This document shows, one piece after another, positions 9,576-18,571 of a DNA stretch of 64,000 nt. The position numbers and the translations under genes were made by a program. Origin of the DNA: Urophycis tenuis (taxonomy: Eukaryota; Chordata; Actinopteri; Gadiformes; Phycidae); contig JAXIVH010000020.1 of assembly GCA_036785325.1 (NCBI GenBank), forward strand, positions 6,429,879-6,493,878, given 5' to 3'. Position 1 is the stretch's first letter. Each line of letters starts with the position of its first letter. The notes beneath the pieces are model-generated. The model saw only the letters and a list, made by a program, of their open reading frames with translations. It was not told the origin of the DNA and searched no databases.

Positions 9576-10233
9576 GCCCGTTCAGCCCTTTATAATACTT
9601 CTTCACTAATTGTACTATAAAGCGGTATCCACAGGATTTAAAAATAAAAAACAATTTACCCTAATACAACATTTACTAGGGACCTGCCGTTCTTCCAGTG
9701 CAATATCTATACTCTAATTATACTACAAAAGGACAGCCACAGGATTTAGGTTAGGAAAATTTACCCTACTAGTGTAGGGACCTGATCGTTCAACCCTCTG
9801 CAGTATCTATAGTCTAATTCATACTACAAAGCGGTACCCACAGGCTTTAAAAAAAATACAAACATTTCAGCAATTTAGTAAACCACAGAGCATTATGGTT
9901 AGTCAATTCAGTATATCACAGAGCATCATAGTTTGTTAATAAACCACAAAGCATTAAGGATAACACATGAATTAGTAAACCACAATAACTATGATTTGAT
10001 GCTGAGCACTCATTCCCGGCCTCCCCCTCTTTTTCTATACACACTGGTTTGTTTTTTGTAGAGACACTTGACTTACTGCTTAGCGTTAGGATGGGTCGAG
10101 CACAGATCACACAGTTTTCTATAACTAATAGGCAAGAACGTCGCTTACCTTTTTATAATGAGTGGCCACTCGTAGTGTGGTCTGTGCGGACGCCAACCCG
10201 CAGCGAAGCAGTCGTCTTGGTCCCTTTTCTTCA

Positions 10234-10251
10234 ATCCTGTTCGTGACGCCA
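10234..10251 (-). other. Primer-binding site, serine tRNA type
   Basis: On the minus strand this reads TGGCGTCACGAACAGGAT, starting with the TGG that pairs with tRNA CCA. From memory, the 3' end of a vertebrate serine tRNA (CGA type) is ...ATCCTGTTCGTGACG-CCA, which pairs over all 18 bases. Five bases separate it from the LTR end, slightly more than usual. Confidence 0.7.
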
Positions 10252-10256
10252 AATTA

Positions 10257-10367
10257 TGTGGTGGCTAAAGCACATATCTTAACAAAAGTAAGAGGGTTCT
10301 GGGAGGCCGCAGTTTGAATGATCAAGACTTTATTATCGCTTGCAGCGAAGCAACACAAAGCCTGAGT
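10257..10367 (-). repeat. Truncated 5' LTR of the minus-strand provirus
   Basis: Only the U5-side end of the LTR is present, from TGTGGTGGCTAAAGC (10257) to about GCCTGAGTC. It is then joined to the opposite-strand LTR. U3, the promoter and the polyadenylation site are missing, so this provirus has no normal 5' promoter. Confidence 0.85.
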
Positions 10368-10453
10368 CACTTTGCAAACCGACTCAGGCTTTGTGTTGCT
10401 TCGCTGCAAGCGATAATAAAGTCTTGATCAAGATATGTGCTTTAGCCACCACA
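10366..10453 (+). repeat. Truncated + orientation LTR closing the insertion
   Basis: The mirror image of the preceding segment, from GTCACTTTGCAAACC to GCCACCACA, with about 40 bp missing relative to 2339-2773. The fold-back loop is only about 12 bases, flanked by GCCTGAGTC / GACTCAGGC. The final ACA abuts the right CTAGT target duplication. Confidence 0.85.
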
Positions 10454-10458
10454 CTAGT
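10454..10458. repeat. Target-site duplication, right copy (CTAGT)
   Basis: Matches 2333-2337. The following TCATCTGGACCC continues the GC block exactly as in A1 and A3. Confidence 0.85.
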
Positions 10459-11268
10459 TCATCTGGACCCAACAGAGGACAAGAACCAAGCTCCGGCCCT
10501 GATTGGCCAAACCAGGGCTACCTAGCGGTGTTAACAACTGGTTTGTGCTGGTCAGGGGGTAAGTATGTGCCCCCTCCTCTCCATAACCAAAACAATGTAT
10601 CCTAAAAAGTGTTTTACTTACCTTTACTTAGCTCGACGTTACCTCAACAAATGATCACTCCTAAAAAAGCTTAAACCCAATACCAATTCCATTTCGGAAA
10701 CGACACACCTTGAGAATTGATCACTCTCGGGGGGGCCTCCCTTGGGTGAGGGTGTATAGTGACAATGGCCAGAAACACCCTATGATCCCAGGGTCCACTA
10801 CTGATGACGTGTCCTAATATTTCGATAGCACGTTTATACTAAAATAGAAATGGAAAAGAAAAGTCTCACTCCAGCTGTGACTCGTCTTTATTCAAATAAG
10901 TAAATATACCAATGCATTGGAAGTACCTTCAATCAAACTAGATTGACCTTCATCTTGGAACAAAGAAAACCTTTGGGAAAAGGAAAAACAAGTCTATATC
11001 TCCAAATCAGCGGTTATATCACAACAAGACAGATAACCATTTCGTTTTACTTCATTCTTGGTAATATGGGAAAAGAGAGCTGCGGATGACTAGATATTGG
11101 CGAGTGCAACTGCCTTTGATCCCCTATTCAACTACCGAGTCGTTGGATGAGGTGGGGGGGGGTCATCGAGATAACTCTAACGAACCTAACCGAGCCAGGG
11201 CCATCGAAAGAACGGGCTCTCTACACAACCCATTTATATTACCTTACCAACTGTTATTCACAAAACGA

Positions 11269-11281
11269 CCACTAGATGGAG
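11269..11281 (+). promoter_or_regulatory. CTCF-like core, CCACTAGATGGAG
   Basis: Matches the CTCF core CCA(C/G)(C/T)AG(A/G)(T/G)GG at most positions; the usual C after GG is A here. Similar cores lie at 11576-11588 and 16556-16568. Binding is not shown. Confidence 0.3.
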
Positions 11282-11506
11282 GCGATGGACCACCACTGAA
11301 GAATCAAAAGAAGGCAACCAGCCTTTAACACAAAGACTAAAAACTCACTCCAGCTGTGATCCTCTTTATCTAAATAAATAAATAAACAAAAATGAATAAA
11401 TAAATAGACTAAATAAATATACAAATATAAATAAATAAATTAAATATAGATTACCTTACCAACTATTGCAATTACCTATTATTATTATTATTACTTACCT
11501 ATTAAT

Positions 11507-11556
11507 GCAATTTCCCAACCTGGGAACAATAGAGTATTTCTATTTCTATTTCTATA
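11507..11556 (+). mobile_element. Short LINE-like 3' tail
   Basis: GCAATTTCCCAACCTGGGA followed by a (TATTTC)n run, the form of many 5'-truncated teleost LINE or LINE-dependent 3' ends. A related tail in opposite orientation lies at 15273-15324. The family is not assigned. Confidence 0.5.
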
Positions 11557-11575
11557 ACTCTTCTTCACAAAACGA

Positions 11576-11588
11576 CCACTAGGTGGAG
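11576..11588 (+). promoter_or_regulatory. CTCF-like core, CCACTAGGTGGAG
   Basis: Second core, in the second copy of the 130-bp block. The core is kept while its flanks have diverged, except for one A/G change inside the motif that the CTCF consensus permits. Confidence 0.3.
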
Positions 11589-11855
11589 ACGACGCACCAC
11601 CAGCGAGGAATCAAAAGAGGAGGAACAACCTTGAATACAAAGATTAAAACCCACTCCAGCTGTGAGTCTCTCGATGTATTTATTTACTAAAAAAATATAT
11701 ATTAAATATATATACTCCTCCCATCTCTTCTCCCCTGTCTTCCCTCATGGAAATGAGGGAGTTGGGGGAGATAGAGTGTACTAGCCCGATCCGGCGGGGG
11801 TGAGTTCAGTCCGTACAGACTGTCTCACCTTGACTCTACCTTCCTCAATCTCTAG

Positions 11856-12781
11856 CTCTAACTCTAACCCTAGGGATAACCTCAACCCCAACCCTAACCA
11901 TAGGCCTAACCTTAGCCCTAACCCTAACTCAACCCTAACACTAACCCTTACCTTGGCCCTAATCTTAACACTAACCTCAACCCCTAACCTTAGCCTTAAC
12001 ACTAACCCTAACCCCTACTCTAACTCTAACCCTAACCCCTACTCTAACTCTAACCCTAAGCCTACCCTAACCTCCAACACTAACCCTACCCTAACTCTAA
12101 CGCTAACCCTAACTCTAACCTTTGCCCTAACTTTAGCCCTAACCCTAGCCTCAGCCATAACCCTAACCCTAACCTTAGCCCTAACCCTAACCTTAACCCT
12201 AACCCTAACCTTGGCCCTAACCTTAACACTAACCTCAAACCTAACCTTAACCCTAACCTCAGCCATAACCCTAACCCTAACCTTAGCCCTAACCCTAATT
12301 CTAGCCCTAACCCTAATCTTAACCATAACCTTAACCCTAACCTTGGCCCTAACACTTAACCTAACCTTATCCATAACACTAACCCTAACCTCAACCCTAA
12401 CCTTAACCCCAATCTCAGCCGTAACCCCAACCCTAACCTTATCCCTAACCTTAAACCTAACCCTAACCTCAGCCCTAACCTTAACCCTAACCTCAGCCCT
12501 CATCTTAACCCTAACCCCTAACCCCTAACCTCTAACCCTAACCCTAACCTTACCCTAACCGTAACGCTAACCCTAACCCTTACTCTAACCTTAGCCCTAA
12601 CCTTAGCCCTAACCGTAACCCTAACCTTAACCCTAACCTTAACCCTAAACCGTAACCTTATACCTAACCCTAACCTCAGCCCTAACCTTAACCCTAACCG
12701 CAACCCCTCCCATTTACTTCAAACCTAACGTTAAGGTTAACTGCTAACTCTACCCCTAAATCTACCCTAACCTTAACCTAC
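11856..12781 (+). repeat. Degenerate telomere-type (CCCTAA)n array in A2
   Basis: About 925 bp. After the first 25 bp it follows the A1 array variant by variant, with one local expansion (CCTAACCTTAAC near 12635). This confirms that whole units were duplicated. Confidence 0.9.
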
Positions 12782-12958
12782 ACTTGACATATTGGAGGAA
12801 GAAGACAATTACCCAGCATGCATTTCATCCGGAAAACTTTTCACAAAAAAACCCATTACCGAAGTACCTACGGCGAGAATAGACTACCCCAAGAAATTGT
12901 TGTTTTGGGTGAGGAAAGTAAGCCATTGAGTCTTCTCTAAGGTCAACTTCCTACACAA

Positions 12959-14776
12959 TCTCTGTAGTCGCGCGGTGTATGGGGCACAGGAATTGTTATT
13001 AACAGGCTGTTCGGCATGGGGTCCTGGAGGGGCCAGGGAGGCAGTGCTTAGTCGCGGCTGGCCTTGGCCTTTCCTACCCTGGGACCGACTGGGAAGGCAC
13101 CGCTGGTCGGGGCTGGTCTTGGTCTTTCCTAGGTCTGGACACCCATCGCTGAGGATAGCTGCATTGGGGGACCGTGGAGGCAGTGCTTTGTCACGGCTGG
13201 CCTCGGTCCTTCGTGACCCCAGTTTTCTGCTAGTTCATCTGGACCCAACAGAGGACAAGAACCAAGCTCCGGCCCTGATTGGCCAAACCAGGGCTACCTA
13301 GCGGTGTTAACAACTGGTTTGTGCTGGTCAGGGGGTAAGTATGTGCCCCCTCCTCTCCATAACCAAAACAATGTATCCTAAAAAGTGTTTTACTTACCTT
13401 TACTTACCTCGACGTTACCTCAACAAATGATCACTCCTAAAAAAGCTTAAACCCAATACCAATTCCATTTCGGAAACGACACACCTTGAGAATTGATCAC
13501 TCTCGGGGGGGCCTCCCTTGGGTGAGGGTGTATAGTGACAATGGCCAGAAACACCCTATGATCCCAGGGTCCACTACTGATGACGTGTCCTAATATTTCG
13601 ATAGCACGTTTATACTAAAATAGAAATGGAAAAGAAAAGTCTCACTCCAGCTGTGACTCGTCTTTATTCAAATAAGTAAATATACCAATGCATTGGAAGT
13701 ACCTTCAATCAAACTAGATTGACCTCCATCTTGGAACAAAGAAAACCTTTGGGAAAAGGAAAAACAAGTCTATATCTCCAAATCAGCGGTTATATCACAA
13801 CAAGACAGATAACCATTTCGTTTTACTTCATTCTTGGTAATATGGGAAAAGAGAGCTGCGGATGACTAGATATTGGCGAGTGCAACTGCCTTTGATCCCC
13901 TATTCAACTACCGAGTCGTTGGATGAGGTGGGGGGGGTCATCGAGATAACTCTAACGAACCCAACCCTAACCATAGGCCTAACCTTAGCCCTAACCCTAA
14001 CTCAACGTTAACCTTGACACCAACCTTAGCCCGGACACTAACCCTTACCTTGGCCTTAACCCTAACCCAACCCTAACCATAGACCTAACCTTAGCCCTAA
14101 CCCTAACTCAACCCTAACCTTGGCCCCAACCTTAGCCCTGACATTAACCCTTACCTTGACCCTAACCTTAGCCCTAACCTTAGCCCCAACCCTAACCCTA
14201 ACCTTAAACCTAGCCTTAGCCCCAACCCTAACCTTAGCCCTAACCCTAACCTTAACCCTAACCCTAAGCCCTAGCCCTAACCCTAACCTTAACCCTAACC
14301 TCAACCCTGACCTTGGCCCTAACCCTAACCCAGACCCTAATCCCTAAACCTAACCCCTAACCCCCTAACCCCTAACCCTATCTCAACCCTAACCTTGGCC
14401 CCAACCTTAGCCCTGACATTCACCCTAACCTTGGCCCTAACACTTAACCCTAACCTTATCCATAACACTAACCCTAACCTCAACCCTAACCTTAACCTCA
14501 GCCATAACCCCAACCCTAACCTCAACCCTAACCTTAAACCTAACCCTAACCTCAGCCCTAACCTTAACCCTAACCCCTAAACCTAACCCTAACCTACACT
14601 TGGCGTATTGGAGGAACAAGCCAATTCCCCATTATGCATTTCAACCGGAAAACTTTGCGCGCAAAAAAACCCATTACCGAAGTACCTATGGCGAGAATAG
14701 ACTAGCCCAAGAAATTTCTGTTTTGGGTAAGGAAAGTAAGCCATTGAGTCTTCTCTAAGGTCAACTTCCTACACAA
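12959..14776 (+). repeat. Subtelomere-like unit A3
   Basis: GC block 12959-13301, middle section to 13958, array 13959-14595, spacer 14596-14776. It is the best empty-site reference for the ERV because its GC block is almost identical to A2. Its middle section matches A1 closely, but its telomere-type array has a different variant order. Confidence 0.87.
13959..14595 (+). repeat. Degenerate telomere-type array in A3
   Basis: About 640 bp of CCCTAA-family hexamers with CCTTGG, CCCCAA and GACATT variants not common in A1 or A2. An internal duplication of a block containing CAACCTTAGCCCTGACATT is visible near 14120 and 14400. Confidence 0.88.
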
Positions 14777-15930
14777 TCTCTGTAGTCGCGCGGTGTATGG
14801 GGCACAGGAATTGTTATTAACAGGCTGTTCGGCATGGGGTCCTGGAGGGGCCAGGGAGGCAGTGCTTAGTCGCGGCTGGCCTTGGCCTTTCCTAACCTGG
14901 GACCGACTGGGAAGGCACCGCTGGACGGGGCTGGTCTTGGTCTTTCCTAGGTCTGGACACCCATCGCTGAGGATAGCTGCATTGGGGGACCGTGGAGGCA
15001 GTGCTTTGTCACGGCTGGCCTCGGTCCTTCGTACCCCCGTTTTCCTATTAGTTCATCTGGACCCAACAGAGGACAAGAACCAAGCTCCGACCCTGATTGG
15101 CCAAACCAGGGCTACCTAGCGGTGTTAACAACTGGTTTGTGCTGGTCAGGAGGTAAGTATGTGCCCCCCTTCTTGTTCTCCATAACTAAAACAATGTATC
15201 CTAAAAAGTGTTTTACTTACCTTTACTTACCTCGAGGTTACCTCGACAAATGAGCACTCCTAAAAAAGTTTGGAATAGAATAGAATAGAAAATACTTTAT
15301 TAATCCCAAGCTGGGAAATTGCAAAATTGTTTAAACCCAATACCAATTCCATTTCGGAACCGACACACCTTGAGAATTGATCACTCTCGGGGGGGCCTCC
15401 CTTGGGTGAGGGTGTATAGTGACAATGGCCAGAAACACCCTATGATCCCAGGGTCCACTACTGATGACGTGTCCTAATATTTCGATAGCACGTTTATACT
15501 AAAATAGAAATGGAAAAGAAAAGTCTCACTCCAGCTGTGACTCCTCTTTATTCAAATAAATAAATATACCAATGCATTGAAGTATTTTCAATCAAACCAG
15601 ATTGACCTTCATCTTGGAACAAAGAAAACCTTTGGGAAAAGAAAAACAAGTCCATATTCCAAAATCAGCGGTTATATCACAAAAAGACAAACAACCATCC
15701 CATTTACTCCATTCTTGGTTACAAAGAAAACCATCAAGTCTATGTCTTCAAATCAGCGGTTATATCACAACAAGACAGATAACCATTTCATTTTACTTCA
15801 TTCTTAGTAATATGGGAAAAGAGAGCTGCGGATGACTAGATATTGGCGTGCGCAACTGCCTTTGATCCCCCATTCAACTACCCAGTCGTTGGATGAGGTG
15901 GGGGGGATCATCGAGATAACTTAAAATGAA
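14777..15930 (+). repeat. Subtelomere-like unit A4 (most diverged copy)
   Basis: GC block 14777-15119 with several substitutions and a compensated pair of 1-bp indels near 15030. It has two private changes: a LINE-like tail inserted at about 15273, and a tandem duplication of about 100 bp in 15615-15810 (both halves contain AATCAGCGGTTATATCACAA). It is the copy nearest the satellite. Confidence 0.85.
15273..15324 (-). mobile_element. Short LINE-like 3' tail
   Basis: On the minus strand GCAATTTCCCAGCTTGGGA is followed by TTAATAAAGTATTTTC and (TATTC)n. It is absent from the equivalent place in A1-A3 (about 485, 10670, 13440), so it is a true insertion. Confidence 0.6.
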
Positions 15931-16026
15931 CCTAACCCTAACCCTAACCCCTAACCCTAACCCTAACCCTAACCCCTAACCCCTAACCCTAACCCTAACC
16001 CCTAACCCTAACCCCTAACCCTAACC

Positions 16027-16065
<39 letters not shown>

Positions 16066-16306
16066 TAACCCAATTTGTTCCCCAGCCCTAACCCTAACCC
16101 AATTTGGCCCTAGCCCTAAACCTAAACCCAATTTGGTCTCTAATCATCCCTAAACCTAACCCAATTTTGCCCCTATACCTAAACCTAACCCAATTTGGGC
16201 CCCTAATCCTAAACCTAATTCTAAGCCTAGCCCAATTTGTGGCCCTAACCCTAACCCCTCTATCTAAGCCTAATTTGGTTCCCCAACCCCACCCTTAAGC
16301 CCAAAC
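15931..16306 (+). repeat. Telomere-type array at the A4/satellite side, partly pure
   Basis: 15931-16070 is nearly pure CCCTAA with some CCCCTAA, clearly cleaner than the arrays to its left. From 16070 to 16306 it becomes degenerate, with CCCAATTTGG inserted every 40-55 bp. Confidence 0.9.
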
Positions 16307-16555
16307 CCTGACCATAAAATGGCTAGTTTTGCCATTTAGTATTATTTAGGATTTTGGATTTATGTTTGTTTTGTTATTTTGCAAGTTGTGGTGAAGACAA
16401 TAAAGCCCCACTACTTTTCAACGGCATTGCCACCCCTCGTGTTTGTCCACACGGTCCAGGCCAGAGAGTCCACATCCCAATACGTGGGGTGATCAAGTCG
16501 GTCCCTCACAATGACATTTTTGGAAATTTCTGGAAATAAAACCTCCCACCGGTGG

Positions 16556-16568
16556 CCACCAGATGGAG
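16556..16568 (+). promoter_or_regulatory. CTCF-like core, CCACCAGATGGAG
   Basis: The closest of the three cores to the CTCF consensus, set in GGCCACCAGATGGAGCC. It lies between the telomere-type array and the satellite, a plausible boundary position. Binding is not shown. Confidence 0.35.
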
Positions 16569-16630
16569 CCATCCCTTTTGATCCTCCCCGATCCTTTTTG
16601 GTCGATCCCAGGGTTGCGCAATAGGGACTT

Positions 16631-16644
16631 GGGGGGGGGGGGGG
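16631..16644 (+). repeat. G14 homopolymer
   Basis: Fourteen consecutive G on the + strand. It could form a quadruplex, and it is also a likely site of sequencing length error. Confidence 0.9.
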
Positions 16645-16699
16645 TCGTTCGCCTTCTTCAGGCAAACTCTCCGCCAAGTCCCTAAGCTCACGCTAACCG

Positions 16700-16816
16700 A
16701 CCAATGGTTGACCAAAGCTGAGCAGAGTTGAGCAGCGATCGGCCAATGGCGGAGCGATGCTGAGCAGAGCTCGGCGCTCAACGGACCAATCGCTGAGCGA
16801 GGATCGGAATACGTCA
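16700..16816 (+). promoter_or_regulatory. Candidate TATA-less promoter: three CCAAT boxes in 42-bp repeats plus CRE-like site
   Basis: Two and a half copies of a 42-bp repeat each start with (G)(A/G)CCAAT, at 16701, 16743 and 16786. The shared body contains GCTGAGCAGAG. A CRE-like TACGTCA lies at 16810-16816. Multiple evenly spaced CCAAT boxes with a nearby CRE are typical of NF-Y-driven, TATA-less vertebrate promoters. No transcript is known from this sequence. Confidence 0.4.
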
Positions 16817-16991
16817 CCTAATGTTTTTACGACTCATACGTAGTCACGGTCATTGCTGTCCACTGCCAACGGAGGATTCGACTAAGGTGAATTTGATGAT
16901 CTTCATCCTTTGCGAGTTAATAATTCGACTTTTCGTTAAGGTATGTATTTAGCTGTATCGATTTCGTAGAAAGAGAAACGATTCCGTTGAC

Positions 16992-17820
16992 GTTGAAGCT
17001 ATGTTTTTAGCTGCTGGGTAGACTTCATTCAAACTATCGCCGTTTTGTCTGTGAGCAAGCATATGACTCGTGGATGATCTCCTTTTAATCGTGGCAATCT
17101 AAGCTTTCCAACGGCGTATGGCAAGACTATATTCACTAAAGGGTCGTTGAAATACTAAGCTAATTAATTTGTGTTCTGTAAGGAAAGATTGATGTTAATT
17201 GAAACGTTGAAGGTATGTCTTTAGCTGCTGGGTAGACTTCAGTCAACCTGACGCAGATTTGTCTGTGAGCAACCAAATTGCTCGGAGATGGGCTCATTTT
17301 AAACGGGGAAATCTAAGCTTTCCAACGACGTATGGCATGACTATATTTGCCCATGGGTCGTCGAAATAATAAGCTGATTCATGTGTGTTCTGTAAGGAAA
17401 GATTGATGTTAATTGAAACGTTGAAGTTATGTTTTTAGCTGCTGGGTAGACTTCAGTCAACCTGACGCAGTTTAGTCTGTGATCAACCAGACTGCTCGCG
17501 GATGGGCTCATTTTAAGCGGGGAAATCTAAGCTTTCCAACGGCGTATGGCAAGACTATATTCACTAAAGGGTCGTTGAAATACTAAGCTAATTCATTTGT
17601 GTTCTGTAAGGAAAGATTGATGTTAATTGAAACGTTGAAGGTATGTCTTTAGCTGCTGTGTAGACTTCAGTCAACCTGACGCAGATTTGTCTGTGAGCAA
17701 CCAAATTGCTCGGAGATGGGCTCATTTTAAACGGGGAAATCTAAGCTTTCCAACGACGTATGGCATGACTATATTTGCCCATGGGTCGTCGAAATAATAA
17801 GCTGATTCATGTGTGTTCTG
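16992..17820 (+). repeat. 214-bp satellite, array S0 (4 units)
   Basis: Units start at 16992, 17206, 17420 and 17634, exactly 214 bp apart. The first unit is the most diverged in the window, as expected at an array edge. A further partial start (AAGGTATGTATTTAGCTG) lies at about 16938. The last unit is the cap variant described for M1. Confidence 0.95.
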
Positions 17821-18528
17821 TTGGCTGTGGAAAGAAAATAGCACACAAGTCATACCAAGTCACCTTTATTTTTCAGTGATAAACATTAATAAATAAACAG
17901 TATGGACATTGTATAAACAGTTGTATAAAAAGTCTAAACGGTATGAACAGTGTTCTTATAAAAGATATCAATATCAATACTGATCACGTGTGTATTTTAT
18001 ATTTCCAGGTTATTTGTTGATGAGCCAGAGCCTGTGACTCCCACCAACCGGCCCGTTCAGCCCACTGCGTTGTCGTCCTCCACCCGGCCGAAGCCTCCTG
18101 CGCCCACCCGCCTCCAGCCGAGGCCTCCTGCTGCATCAGCCTGTGGCCCGCCCGCCCCCTGTTTCGGCAGCACCCATACCGCTGGTCCTCCCCGCACAGC
18201 CACAGGCCCCCTCCGTCCTGCTTCGTGGGCCATCCTGCAGCTGTCTCTGCAGTCATCGTGTGTCAAAACCATTCAAACTTGTATATGGTAACATTTCAAA
18301 ATGACACCAGCATAAATGAGGACCTTGCAATAGGTTGTGTGTTACAGGACCCCCCTGGCATACAGCTGTATGTCTCTGTGAAGGTGGTTGTGAAGAACTG
18401 CATCCGGCTGAACAAGTACAAGTGCCGGCGAGGCAGCAACTCTCTCGAGGGGTTGCACGCCCACCTGGTTAACGCCATCCCTTCACAGCGATATGGGATC
18501 ATGCCGTTCCAAGTAAGTGATTAAAACA

Positions 18529-18571
<43 letters not shown>

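Larger units (their letters stand above)
8198..10233 (-). other. ERV 5' leader, repeat-rich, non-coding
   Basis: A leader of about 2 kb between the primer site and gag, long for a retrovirus. It has no long frame. From 5' to 3' in element sense it has: short repeats of the type TAAACCACAGAGCATTA (9880-10000); three diverged repeats of about 115 bp sharing CCACAGG(A/C)TTTA (9588-9865); four stem-loop repeats (9362-9575); a 132-bp direct duplication (8903-9178); and an ATT/TAA trinucleotide run (8252-8280). Such leaders carry dimerisation and packaging signals, so that role is likely but unproven here. Confidence 0.6.
2338..10453 (-). mobile_element. Endogenous retrovirus, gamma/epsilon-like, deleted, with palindromic LTR ends
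   Basis: The 8116-bp insertion is absent from sister units A1, A3 and A4. From left to right it contains a complete LTR in + orientation (2339-2773), a second LTR in - orientation (2779-3166), polypurine tract, env scraps, pro-pol, gag, leader and primer site all on the minus strand, then a truncated - LTR (10257-about 10367) folded onto a truncated + LTR (to 10453). The outermost ends TGG...ACA with the flanking CTAGT repeat are what a normal + strand provirus would show, yet the coding interior is reversed. Gag, protease, part of RNase H and integrase frames are open; reverse transcriptase and most of env are missing, so it could not replicate alone. The class assignment rests on the gag/pol UAG arrangement and integrase sequence style. 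Confidence 0.93.
11195..11855 (+). repeat. A2-specific segment with paired repeats, AT-rich core and CTCF-like cores
   Basis: Two diverged copies of a block of about 130 bp (11246-11395 and 11566-11700) share CACAAAACGACCACTAG(A/G)TGGAG, a linker, and CACTCCAGCTGTGA(T/G). The same CACTCCAGCTGTGACTC motif recurs in the middle of every A unit (for example about 686-702) just before TTTATT, which on the minus strand is AATAAA. These may be remnants of a minus-strand LTR, but no full LTR could be delimited. Between the two blocks lie AT-rich TAAA repeats, (ATT)n and a LINE-like tail. No gene is seen. Confidence 0.6.
10459..12958 (+). repeat. Unit A2, right part, with extra 660-bp segment
   Basis: 10459-11190 matches A1 344-997 almost base for base. 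A2 then contains about 660 bp (11195-11855) not present in A1 or A3 before its telomere-type array (11856-12781) and spacer (12782-12958). A1 and A3 join directly from the middle section to CCAACCCTAACCATAGG, so they probably derive from an A2-like unit by one internal deletion. Confidence 0.85.
16307..16991 (+). other. Single-copy transition between subtelomere-like units and satellite
   Basis: This is not seen elsewhere in the window. It has two AATAAA motifs (about 16398 and 16535), a CTCF-like core (16556-16568), a 14-G run (16631-16644), a CCAAT-rich repeat (16700-16808) and donor-like sites CTAAG|GTGAAT (about 16885) and TTAAG|GTATGT (about 16939). Short open frames exist but no protein is recognised. 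It may be the promoter and first exon of the gene from which the satellite arose. Confidence 0.5.

Noticed and set aside
10257..10453. The 197-bp palindrome as an independent MITE
   Set aside because: Both arms align to the U5 end of the adjacent ERV LTR and it starts directly after the primer-binding site.
11086..11328. 80-codon frame across the A2 middle section
   Set aside because: It crosses the junction between the shared unit and the A2-specific segment, is not conserved in A1 or A3, and has no recognisable domain.
18057..18272. Minus-strand frames inside the exon-like segment
   Set aside because: Antisense shadows of a GC-rich sequence. Splice signals and the RGSNSLEGLHAHL sequence are on the + strand.
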